From: Bacteroidia bacterium
Lineage (GTDB): Bacteria; Bacteroidota; Bacteroidia; NS11-12g; UBA955
Assembly: GCA_023228875.1 (NCBI GenBank)
Contig: JALOAG010000008.1
Location: forward strand, 1 to 64,000
Direction: 5' to 3'
Length of the DNA stretch: 64,000 bases
Shown piece by piece: positions 45,660 through 53,913 of the stretch. Position numbers and translations under genes: made by a program. Every line of letters begins with the position of its first letter. Position 1 is the first letter of the stretch. The notes under the pieces were generated by a model, which was not told where the DNA came from, searched no databases, and worked only from the letters and a program-made list of their open reading frames with translations.

Positions 45660-47043
45660 TTAAAGCGTATGATTTTGTTTTTCAAATTCAATCGAAAAAA
45701 CATTGAGCCCAGGAGTAGGTGCAGCATAAGAGATATTCCCATTGTGGAGGATAATTATTTTTTGGGATAATACCAGCCCTAATCCAAACCCGCTATGTTG
45801 TTTGCTGTTTGCTCCTCTGAAAAAATGTTGGAAAAGAAACTTTACTTCTTCCGGTGCCAGCGTTTTGCCGGAGTTTGTAATGTCAATTTTCAGTGAGTGA
45901 TAATTTGTGCAGTCAATGGTAATCTGTGCTTTTTTGTTGTTAGAATATCGAATAGCATTTAACAGTATATTCAACAATGCTTGCTTAAGCAATTGCTCAT
46001 TTGCCTTGATAATGAGGTCTGATTCTTTAAAAGAGTCAGGTTTGTATTGAAGTTCGAAACTAAAATCAGTATATAAGACTTTCAACTCATCCATTATGTC
46101 GAATAAGCACTCATCCATTCTGACATCTTTTTGAATTGTGGCTTGCCCTGCCTCCACTTTTGATATTTCAAGTAATGTGTTAATAATATCACCTAGCGAT
46201 TTAGCTCGACATACTTGTTCGCCAAGTTGTTCATGTAGTTTCACATCTGAACTGATATTTTTGATGCGTTCTAGTTCAGATACTAAGACTGCAATGGGTG
46301 TCTTTAACTCATGTGAAATATGTTGAACCGCATTTTTCTGAAAAACGAAAGATTCATGGGTGCGAGTGAGCAATTCCTTAAATTGTTCTTGTAGGTAATC
46401 GATTTCTGTTGATGTTGTTCTGGTATTGCTTAATTCAAAGTGAGTTTTATTAATATTGATTTTTTTCATTTGGTCAGCCAATGCAGTTATTGGTTTTGAA
46501 ATTATATTGGCGAGAAACAAGGAACCTAGAATCATGATTCCGGCTATTACAATAAAAATAATAATCAGCACATTCCGCAAATATTGCAGTTTTGAGTAAC
46601 CAAATTCATCATACGCTTTTAGCACTGCATAAAATGCTTCTTTGTTTTTTTTCTATATAAACTCCAATCAAGTCATAATCCCCGTCCTTGGTCTCAATCC
46701 AGCGATTTGATGGTGAGAGTTGATTCGTAATTTCGTTTGCACTCTTGATAGGCAGGTCATTTATGCTTGAAAAAACTAGCTTCTTTTTGCTATCAAATAC
46801 CAAAAGTTTTTCATCATAAAAGTCGTGGATATTTTGTTTGTCAATCAAATCCAATAGTTCTCTATTGCGTACTTGGTAATCTCCGATTAGCTCGATAGAA
46901 TAATTTACTTTTTCGTTCATCCTCTCTTGAAATTCCTCTTCTCGGTATTCTGCAAAGAGAATGTAAATGGCTGAGAGGGTAAGAGCCGCTAAAATGATGA
47001 TGGTAGTTGAAAAGTAAATGAGTATTTTATTTCTGATTTTCAT
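45660..47043 (-). pseudogene. Sensor histidine kinase (CzcS/CusS-like), frameshifted in a poly-T/A tract
   Basis: Two overlapping frames form one kinase of about 460 residues. The first (47043-46609, start ATG) holds the first membrane span and periplasmic loop. The second (to 45660) holds the second span, HAMP (NIISKPITALADQMKKI), the H box QHISHELKTPIAVLVSELERI and the HATPase domain ending GFGLGLVLSQKIIILHNG. The break is at T8 on the plus strand (46645-46652; A8 in the gene). With seven bases the protein would read IEKNKEAFYAVLKAYDEFGY without interruption. The ATG overlaps the stop of the response regulator (ATGA). Confidence 0.87.
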
Positions 47044-47724
47044 TGCACCTCAATGTAGTAGCCATATCCCACCTTAGTCTTTATGCTTTTTTTGTTAAAA
47101 GGTTTGTCTATCTTGTTTCTAAGAAAGTTAATGTAAACCTCTATTGTATTTGTATTTGCATCAAAGGAGCGCCCCCAGATTTCTTTTATTAATTCAGCTT
47201 TTGACACAAGCTCTCCCGTAGTTCTGCTTAACCTAAGAAGTATTTGATATTCTCTTGGTGTTAAATTGATTTCATTTCCTTGTCTGGACACGGTTTTAGA
47301 TAAAGTATTGATTGAAATATCTCCAACAATAAGCAATGCTTTTTCTGATTGCGCTGTTGGTGCTAATCCTGCTCGTTTTGATAAGGCATTGATGCGTATT
47401 ATCAACTCTCTCATAAAGAATGGTTTTGTGAGATAGTCATCTGCACCACAGTCAAAGCCTTTGATTTTATCCTCTAATTCGCTAAATGCCGTAAGCATTA
47501 ATACAGGTGTGGTGGTATCAAATGTTCTGAAATTTTGACAAAGAGTATAGCCGTTCATACCAGGCAGGTTAATGTCCAATACAACACAATCAAAATTTTC
47601 TCTTTTTAAGATTTTTTCTGCAAGTAAACCATCGTAAACGCTAGTAGGATAGGCTCCATCTGCTGTTAGTGCCTCGCAAATATTTCTCATGAGTTGGGTC
47701 GTCTTCGACAATCAAGACCTTCAT
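47040..47724 (-). pseudogene. OmpR-type response regulator, frameshifted near its N-terminus
   Basis: The ATG at 47724 opens MKVLIVEDDP, a typical receiver start with its acidic pair, but this frame soon runs to a stop. One base too many in GGG at 47696-47698 (CCC in the gene) explains this: removing it gives MKVLIVEDDQLMRNICEALTADG joined to the long frame. The remainder has phospho-acceptor Asp in VVLDINLPGMNG, DDYLTKPF, and an OmpR winged-helix domain (LTPREYQILLRLSRTTGELVSKAEL, VYINFLRNKIDKP, VGYGYYI). The long frame could start at a TTG at 47711 but would lack the first beta strand and acidic residues. Pairs with the adjacent broken kinase. Confidence 0.82.
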
Positions 47725-47790
47725 AGTTGCAAAAGTAGAAAGTTATTCTTGGATAATCCGATATTGTCAGGAATTTACTCAATAATCAAT

Positions 47791-47798
47791 TAATTTTG
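47791..47798 (+). promoter_or_regulatory. purF: -7 promoter box (TAATTTTG) of purF
   Basis: TAATTTTG lies 17 nt before the ATG at 47816. Only a weak TTG (24 bp upstream) could act as -33. Confidence 0.5.
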
Positions 47799-47815
47799 CG
47801 ATTTCAAATTTCAAC

Positions 47816-49708
47816 ATGAGCGATTCTATCAAACACGAATGTGGTATTGCATTCATTCGACTGCTTAAACCTCTTGAATACTATAAAGAAAAATACAATG
47901 AGCCATTATGGGGCTTGTCTCGAATGAGACTCTTAATGGTTAAACAACTCAATCGCGGTCAAGATGGTGCAGGATTGGGGGTCGTAAAGCTCAATCCGGA
48001 ATTTGGTAATAGATATTTAGCACGTAAACGCTCTATTTCTAAGGGAGCTGTCGCAGAAATATTTGAACAAATACATGAACAGTACAAGGCTTTTCCTGCG
48101 GATAAACAAGAAGATATTGATTGGCTAAAGGTAAATTTCCCTTATGCCGGAGAAGTGTTGCTTGGTCATTTGCGTTATGGTACAAGCGGGGGGAATAATA
48201 TAGAGAACTTGCATCCCTTCTTGAGACAAAATAACTGGATGAGTCGTAATCTCATGATGGCAGGTAATCACAATTTGACTAATGTGGATGAATTGTTTGA
48301 GACTTTGATTCAGTTGGGACAACAGCCTAAGGAGATGAGCGACAATGTTACCATTTTGGAAAAAATCGGACATTTTTTGGATGAAGAAAATCAAGAGATT
48401 TTTAGAAAGTACAAGGACTTAGGTTTAACTAATGTTGAAATTACGGAGAAGATTAAACAAGAACTGAACCTTGTCAAGATTCTGAAAAGAAGTGTCAAAG
48501 ATTTTGATGGGGCATACAACCTTGTGGGGATTGTAGGTCATGGAGATTCATTCATTATTAGAGACCCGAATGGTATCAGACCGTCTTACTATTATGCAAA
48601 TGATGAATTTATTGTAGGAGCCTCAGAAAGAGCTGCAATTTGCACCGTTTTTAATCTTCAACCGGATGATGTGCAAGAGCTGGAACCGGGTCATGCATTA
48701 ATTATCAAAGCAGACAAAAGTTGGATGATTGATGAAATTATTCCTGCCGGTGAAAAGAAAAGCTGTTCATTTGAAAGAATATACTTCTCCAGAGGAAATG
48801 ACCGCGATATCTATAAAGAGCGGAGAATGTTGGGGCAGCTGTTAGCACCCGAAATATTGAAAAAGCTGAATTATGATTTTGAAAATACTGTTGTTTCTTA
48901 TGTGCCCAATACGGCTGCTACTTGTTTTTATGGCTTAATTGACGGTATTAATGAGTGTAGAAAGGAACTGGAAATTGAAGAAATTCTAAAGAATAAGGAA
49001 ACGCTGACTAAAGAATATCTTAAAAATGTTTTTAGAAACAATGTCAGAAGAGAAAAAGTGCTTATAAAAGACACCAAGATTCGCACATTCATTACAACTG
49101 AAAAAGATCGTGGAAACTTGGTAGGCTCAGTTTATGATATTACTTATAACTCCATAAGACCCCAAGTGGATAACCTTGTCATTGTAGATGATTCTATTGT
49201 TAGAGGGACCACCATGCGCGATAGTATTTTAAGTATTTTAGGCAGATTGAATCCTAAGAAGGTGATTGTTGTGTCTTCTTGCCCACAAATCCGCTATCCT
49301 GATTGTTACGGTATTGACATGAGCCGTATGAAAGAGTTTGTGGCATTTAATGCAGTATTGGAAGTGTTAAAAGATAAGAAAATGACACACAAATTGGATG
49401 AAATTTATCAGAACTGTAAAGCAGAAAACGAAAAACCTTTACATCAAATTCAGAATAGATTAAAAGACTTATATGCGTTGGTGAGTGAAGAAGAAATTGT
49501 TGCAAAAATTGCACAACTGCTTACTCCAAAAGATTATTCATCTGAAGTTGAGTTTGTGTTTCAGTCAATAGAGGGATTGCATAAAGCATGTCCAGATAAT
49601 TTGGGTGATTGGTATTTCTCAGGCGATTATCCTACTCCGGGAGGTAATAGGGTTGCAAACCGCTCCTTCTGCTATTTTTACGAAAAAAATCCAGCCAGAG
49701 CTTATTAA
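47816..49708 (+). CDS. purF: Amidophosphoribosyltransferase (long Bacteroidota type)
   Basis: A 630-residue enzyme of the first step of purine synthesis, making 5-phosphoribosylamine from PRPP and glutamine. The N-terminal glutaminase domain starts MSDSIKHECGIAF; the catalytic Cys is residue 9, implying an 8-residue propeptide to be removed. RGQDGAGLGV, LGHLRYGTSGG and AGNHNLTNVDEL follow. The PRPP loop VIVDDSIVRGTTMRDS and SSCPQIRYPDCYGIDM are in the C-terminal domain. It is over 100 residues longer than the E. coli or Bacillus enzyme; inserts lie in both halves, for example around residues 60-110. A stand-alone gene. Confidence 0.93.
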   Translation: MSDSIKHECGIAFIRLLKPLEYYKEKYNEPLWGLSRMRLLMVKQLNRGQDGAGLGVVKLNPEFGNRYLARKRSISKGAVAEIFEQIHEQYKAFPADKQEDIDWLKVNFPYAGEVLLGHLRYGTSGGNNIENLHPFLRQNNWMSRNLMMAGNHNLTNVDELFETLIQLGQQPKEMSDNVTILEKIGHFLDEENQEIFRKYKDLGLTNVEITEKIKQELNLVKILKRSVKDFDGAYNLVGIVGHGDSFIIRDPNGIRPSYYYANDEFIVGASERAAICTVFNLQPDDVQELEPGHALIIKADKSWMIDEIIPAGEKKSCSFERIYFSRGNDRDIYKERRMLGQLLAPEILKKLNYDFENTVVSYVPNTAATCFYGLIDGINECRKELEIEEILKNKETLTKEYLKNVFRNNVRREKVLIKDTKIRTFITTEKDRGNLVGSVYDITYNSIRPQVDNLVIVDDSIVRGTTMRDSILSILGRLNPKKVIVVSSCPQIRYPDCYGIDMSRMKEFVAFNAVLEVLKDKKMTHKLDEIYQNCKAENEKPLHQIQNRLKDLYALVSEEEIVAKIAQLLTPKDYSSEVEFVFQSIEGLHKACPDNLGDWYFSGDYPTPGGNRVANRSFCYFYEKNPARAY

Positions 49709-49941
49709 GCGCAATGTTCAATGGTTGCATTTTCGTTGTCGAAAAAGAAATATCCCTCCAGTTTGTTCATGTGTGTTTGTGAAGGTGGCTAATAAATAGA
49801 ATGTTTGGTTTGTTTTTAGTGGAAATGTGGATGAAACTAATGTTAAGTTTATATACTGTTGCCATTACTTCGCAGGGTGTTGAGGGTGCGAATGTCATTG
49901 AGTAACAATTCTAACCCTGTTTACCACGTTAAACTTATTTA

Positions 49942-50721
49942 ATGCGGAATATCTTAAAACCAAGTGCGATCTGTTTAGTATTTGCTGTTGTAGCGATTTC
50001 ATGGAGTGCTTGTAAAAATCGAAAGCAAATAGTTTCCGAAGATTTGTCTATTATTACTGCGGATAACTATGTGAAAGTATTGCAAGCAAAAGCATCAGGA
50101 TGGACATTGTTTTCAAGTAAACTTAAGGTAGAATATATTGATGGTGGCTCAAGTATGACAGCCAATGCCTCATTGCGTATGAAACGCGATAGTTTGATTT
50201 GGATGTCTGTGTCTGTATTGGGATTTGAGGCTGCTCGAGTGCTTATTACACAGGATTCTTTTTTTATTATGCAAAAAATGCCGCAAAAGCATATAGAGGC
50301 AAATAGTATTGATGTGTTAGGTAATTATATTGGTACTTCTGTTTCATTGACTCAATTACAAAATTTATTACTTGGAAATACAATTTTAGAACCGCGCCAA
50401 TATCGTTGGAGCGACTCACCGGATGAAGGTATATTTTACCTAAAGGGGCGTAAAGATTCAATCGAAGTTACGCATCGATATTATTTTAAAAACATTGTAC
50501 CCATAGATGCCGTTATACGTAGTTTAACAGTGTATAACAAGGCTACCATTACTTACCAAGGCACACAGAAAACCAATCTTAAGGATGTGCCAGCTAAGTG
50601 TTCTTTCAAAATCGAATACTCACCGGAGAGTCAGCCGATTTCAGTAAATATTGACTTTCAATCACCGGAGTTCCCGAATAATTTAACATTCCCATTCTCT
50701 AAACCTACAAACAATGAATAA
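49942..50721 (+). CDS. DUF4292-family lipoprotein
   Basis: A 259-residue protein with a lipobox signal peptide (AVVAISWSAC, Cys at 24). The mature part (about 40-255) matches the DUF4292 family of Bacteroidota, thought to fold like LolB/LppX lipoprotein carriers: ASGWTLFSSKLKVEYIDG, SLRMKRDSLIWMSVSVLGFEAARVLIT and QNLLLGN are typical. Role unknown; a part in outer-membrane lipoprotein or lipid handling is inferred from fold only. It overlaps the EnvC-like gene by 8 bp, a pairing consistent with cell-envelope work. The 233-bp gap before it holds no recognised feature. Confidence 0.83.
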   Translation: MRNILKPSAICLVFAVVAISWSACKNRKQIVSEDLSIITADNYVKVLQAKASGWTLFSSKLKVEYIDGGSSMTANASLRMKRDSLIWMSVSVLGFEAARVLITQDSFFIMQKMPQKHIEANSIDVLGNYIGTSVSLTQLQNLLLGNTILEPRQYRWSDSPDEGIFYLKGRKDSIEVTHRYYFKNIVPIDAVIRSLTVYNKATITYQGTQKTNLKDVPAKCSFKIEYSPESQPISVNIDFQSPEFPNNLTFPFSKPTNNE

Positions 50722-51958
50722 TTTCTTCCTTAAGTATATTTTGCTTGTGTTTGTTGCAGTATTTGTCATTAATACAGCCCAAGCTCAAGATAGGAAAACG
50801 CTTGAAAGAAAGAAAATTGCGGCTCAAAAAGAAATTGATTTAACAAAGAAAATTCTTTTGCAAACCGGCAAACAAAAAACAGATAATCTGCACGCCTTAA
50901 TGGCTATCAAAAATCTTATCAAAGCAAGAGAAAAACTCATTTATACGTTATCACAACAAGTAGATGAAGTTGCTAATGAGCTTGAAATTCAAAAGGAAGA
51001 ATTAATTGTTCTGGAAAGTAGATTAGAAGCTGAAAAAGGTAATTATGCGAAACTCATTGTAAATACTTATAAAACACGCGGCACATACAATGAAGTTGCT
51101 TTTATTTTTTCATCAACAGGGTTCTTCAATGCTCTGACCCGTTTGAAATATCTAAAGATGTTCAGCAATGAACAAGACAGGCTGGTTCACTCAATTGAAG
51201 AAAAAAAGGTTCAGATACATGATGCCATTGTACGACTGGAAAAACTGAAAATTGAATTAGAATCTTTATTAGGACAAAGAGTTCAGGAGCGAGACAAACT
51301 GGAAGGTGATAAAGTTCAAAAGGATGAAATGGTAAAATCTTTGTCAAATAGAGAAAAAGAACTCAACGAAAAACTAAAAAAGCAACAAGCCGCTTATAAC
51401 GAACTTGACAGGCAGATAAAGATTGCGATACAACGAGAAATAGAGGAGGCACGCAAGAAACGAGAAGCCGAGAATAAGAAGAAAGGTAAAACGGAAGAAA
51501 ATAAGTCCAATGTGAATATTCTTACACCTGAAGCACAAGCTTTGTCTAATGAGTTTGCGGGTAACCGATTAAAACTGCCATGGCCCACAGAAACAGGATT
51601 TATAACCCAAAAGTTTGGAAATAATGCACATCCCACGCTTGCAGGCATTTACATCGAAAATAACGGAGTAGATATTGCCACACAAAAAGGAACAAAAGCC
51701 AGAGCAGTGTTCAAAGGTGAGGTTGTTACAATTTTTCAAGTGCCGGGTATGGGAAAAGCAATACTCATCAATCACGGTGAATATTATTCTGTTTATGCGC
51801 GTTTGGATGAGATTTTTGTAAAACAAGGACAGAAAGTGAATACCAAAGAATCTCTGGGAATTATTTTTACGGATGATAGCGGTAAAACCGAATTACATTT
51901 TGAAATTTGGAAAAACACAGACAAGCTGAATCCCGAGCAGTGGTTAATGAAAAGATAA
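50714..51958 (+). CDS. EnvC-like murein hydrolase activator with degenerate M23 domain
   Basis: A 414-residue protein with a signal peptide (ends AQAQ), a long coiled coil (about 25-265), and a C-terminal LytM/M23 domain (about 285-414). The M23 zinc site is degenerate: the first His is replaced in NNGVDIAT and the usual HxH is ELHFE. This resembles E. coli EnvC, which has no hydrolase activity of its own but activates amidases at the division site. The coiled coil plus dead LytM domain support the same role. It starts 8 bp inside the DUF4292 gene, so translation is coupled, and rlmD follows 15 bp later. Confidence 0.88.
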   Translation: MNNFFLKYILLVFVAVFVINTAQAQDRKTLERKKIAAQKEIDLTKKILLQTGKQKTDNLHALMAIKNLIKAREKLIYTLSQQVDEVANELEIQKEELIVLESRLEAEKGNYAKLIVNTYKTRGTYNEVAFIFSSTGFFNALTRLKYLKMFSNEQDRLVHSIEEKKVQIHDAIVRLEKLKIELESLLGQRVQERDKLEGDKVQKDEMVKSLSNREKELNEKLKKQQAAYNELDRQIKIAIQREIEEARKKREAENKKKGKTEENKSNVNILTPEAQALSNEFAGNRLKLPWPTETGFITQKFGNNAHPTLAGIYIENNGVDIATQKGTKARAVFKGEVVTIFQVPGMGKAILINHGEYYSVYARLDEIFVKQGQKVNTKESLGIIFTDDSGKTELHFEIWKNTDKLNPEQWLMKR

Positions 51959-51973
51959 ATAGGTAGGTAAATT

Positions 51974-53368
51974 GTGAAAAAGAAGAAGTTCGACATTGTT
52001 CCTGCTGTAACCATAGAGCGTGCGGGTGGAGAAGGCAAGGCAATCGCCCATTTAGATGGGAAGGTGGCTTTTGTGAAGTATGCTGCAGTTGGCGATGTGG
52101 TAGATTTACGTTTGACCAAGGTCAAAGGGAAGTTTATAGAGGCTGAAATTCATAAATTAATTACACCGGGAAGTGCCAGGCTACAGCCTTTTTGCGAGCA
52201 TTTCGGTACTTGTGGAGGATGTCAATGGCAACATGTGAGCTATCAAGAGCAACTTGCAATCAAAAATCAATGGGCTTTAGACTGTTTGAACAGGATTGGC
52301 AAGGTAGATATTGCAGAGGTTTTACAACCTATGGCTGCACCTGATTTAATTGCATATAGAAACAAAGTTGAATTTACGTTTTCTGATAAATGTTGGGAAG
52401 AACATTTTGATAAAAACAACCCTAAAGGCTTGAAAGGGCTTGGGTTTCACGTGCCAGGCAGGTGGGATAAGGTGCTGGATATTCGTTACTGTCATATTGC
52501 ATCTGATTTAATGAACCAAGTACAGAACAGAATCAAAGCGATTGCAAAACAGCATGAGTTTGAGTTTTGGAAAACGCGAGAACAAGTAGGATGGTTGCGT
52601 AACTTGTTAATCAGAACTTCATCAACAGGCGATAACATGGTAATCTTGTCTGTGTTTGATGAGCGACCGGAAAGTATAACACTCATTTTTGATACATTAG
52701 CTTCTGAGTTTCCGCAGGTAAATTCTTGGCTCTATACAATCAATGACAAACGAAATGACAGTTGGACTGGGCTGGAACCTATTGTGTATAGAGGCAAAGG
52801 TTATATGGAGGAGCGAATGGAGGATTTGGTATTTAAAATCCGACCTTTTTCTTTCTTTCAAACTAATTTTAAACAAGCTTTAAATCTTTACAAACTTGCG
52901 CGGGATTGGGCGCAAATAACTTCTCAAGATACTGTCTATGACCTTTATTCAGGTACCGGAACTATTGCATTATTTGTGGCTAAGTTGGCAAAAAAAGTGA
53001 TTGGATTGGAATATGTTGAGAGTGCTGTTTCAGATGCAAAAGACAATGCAATTGCAAATGGTCTTGATAATACGTTTTTTCAATCCGGAGATATGAAGGA
53101 TTTGCTCAACACTTCCTTTTTTGAAATCCATGGCGTACCGGATATCATCATCACCGACCCACCCAGAGACGGAATGCATCCGGATGTCATTCAGGCAATA
53201 TTGTCAGCATCCCCGAGGCGTATTGTTTATGTGAGCTGCAACCCTGCAACGCAGGCAAGAGATTTGACCCTGCTGTCAACAAAATATGATGTGATTAAGT
53301 CTCAAGCGGTAGATATGTTTCCGCATACAGCACATATAGAGAATGTTGCAATGTTAGAGCTGCGATAA
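51974..53368 (+). CDS. rlmD: 23S rRNA (uracil-C5)-methyltransferase, RlmD type
   Basis: A 464-residue SAM-dependent enzyme of the RlmD/RumA/TrmA family. It has an N-terminal TRAM domain (VTIERAGGEGKAIAHLDGKVAFVKYA), iron-sulfur cysteines in CEHFGTCGGCQWQHV, the SAM site DLYSGTGTIALFVA, and the catalytic ITDPPRDGMHP and YVSCNPATQARDL with the nucleophilic Cys. Whether it acts at U1939 or U747 cannot be told; rlmD is the usual Bacteroidota annotation. GTG at 51974 is taken as the start; a TTG overlaps it. Confidence 0.92.
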   Translation: MKKKKFDIVPAVTIERAGGEGKAIAHLDGKVAFVKYAAVGDVVDLRLTKVKGKFIEAEIHKLITPGSARLQPFCEHFGTCGGCQWQHVSYQEQLAIKNQWALDCLNRIGKVDIAEVLQPMAAPDLIAYRNKVEFTFSDKCWEEHFDKNNPKGLKGLGFHVPGRWDKVLDIRYCHIASDLMNQVQNRIKAIAKQHEFEFWKTREQVGWLRNLLIRTSSTGDNMVILSVFDERPESITLIFDTLASEFPQVNSWLYTINDKRNDSWTGLEPIVYRGKGYMEERMEDLVFKIRPFSFFQTNFKQALNLYKLARDWAQITSQDTVYDLYSGTGTIALFVAKLAKKVIGLEYVESAVSDAKDNAIANGLDNTFFQSGDMKDLLNTSFFEIHGVPDIIITDPPRDGMHPDVIQAILSASPRRIVYVSCNPATQARDLTLLSTKYDVIKSQAVDMFPHTAHIENVAMLELR

Positions 53369-53410
53369 TTTCAGTTTTATTGAATAATATGTTGTAATCT
53401 CTGATTTGAT

Positions 53411-53418
53411 TATCTTTG
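53411..53418 (+). promoter_or_regulatory. -7 promoter box (TATCTTTG) before 53430
   Basis: TATCTTTG overlaps the extension of the longest ORF (TTG at 53406), so the ATG at 53430 is the start. Confidence 0.55.
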
Positions 53419-53429
53419 GACTGAGAATC

Positions 53430-53831
53430 ATGAGATACTCTTTTTCTTTTTTGGAATTTAAAATAATACTTGTTTCCCTTATGTTGAGTGTATCATCATG
53501 TAGTAAAGAAATTAGAATAAAGAATGATCTTGTCGGCTTGTGGAATTTAGATATTGTTTATCAAAAAGGACGAGATGTTACCAAGCAGTTTTATGAATTT
53601 AATTATACCCTGTTATTAGAAAGCAATCAGCACTTTACTCTTTATATGGATAGCCAAAAGATTTTGGGTGAATGGCAATACAGCCGTTCAAAGAATCAAG
53701 TGTTTTTGACCAATGAAAACGGATTTGAGAAGACTTTCAATTTTGTGAATATTGATGCGTATGAGTTAGTGCTTAGCGAAATTGTTGATGACAATCTTCT
53801 CACAGTCATGTATTTTGTCAGACGCAGTTAA
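53430..53831 (+). CDS. Lipocalin-like small lipoprotein
   Basis: A 133-residue protein with a lipobox signal peptide (LMLSVSSCSKE; Cys near residue 24). The mature part of about 110 residues has LVGLWNLDIVYQKGRDVT, GEWQYSRSKNQVFLT and a run of beta strands, resembling Bacteroidota lipocalin-like lipoproteins in which an N-terminal GxW and a later GxW(x)Y line the barrel. Ligand unknown. It is a single gene between rlmD and dxs with its own -7 box. Confidence 0.72.
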   Translation: MRYSFSFLEFKIILVSLMLSVSSCSKEIRIKNDLVGLWNLDIVYQKGRDVTKQFYEFNYTLLLESNQHFTLYMDSQKILGEWQYSRSKNQVFLTNENGFEKTFNFVNIDAYELVLSEIVDDNLLTVMYFVRRS

Positions 53832-53896
53832 GCCCATTTTTTTAATCAAGAAAACTATTGCATTAATTTGAGTCTGTCTCCATAGTTACACTTTAG

Positions 53897-53904
53897 TATC
53901 TTTG
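53897..53904 (+). promoter_or_regulatory. dxs: -7 promoter box (TATCTTTG) of dxs
   Basis: TATCTTTG ends only 9 nt before the ATG at 53914; it overlaps the longer ORF's TTG at 53902, which rules that start out. The mRNA would be almost leaderless. Confidence 0.6.
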
Positions 53905-53913
53905 CCGCCACAA

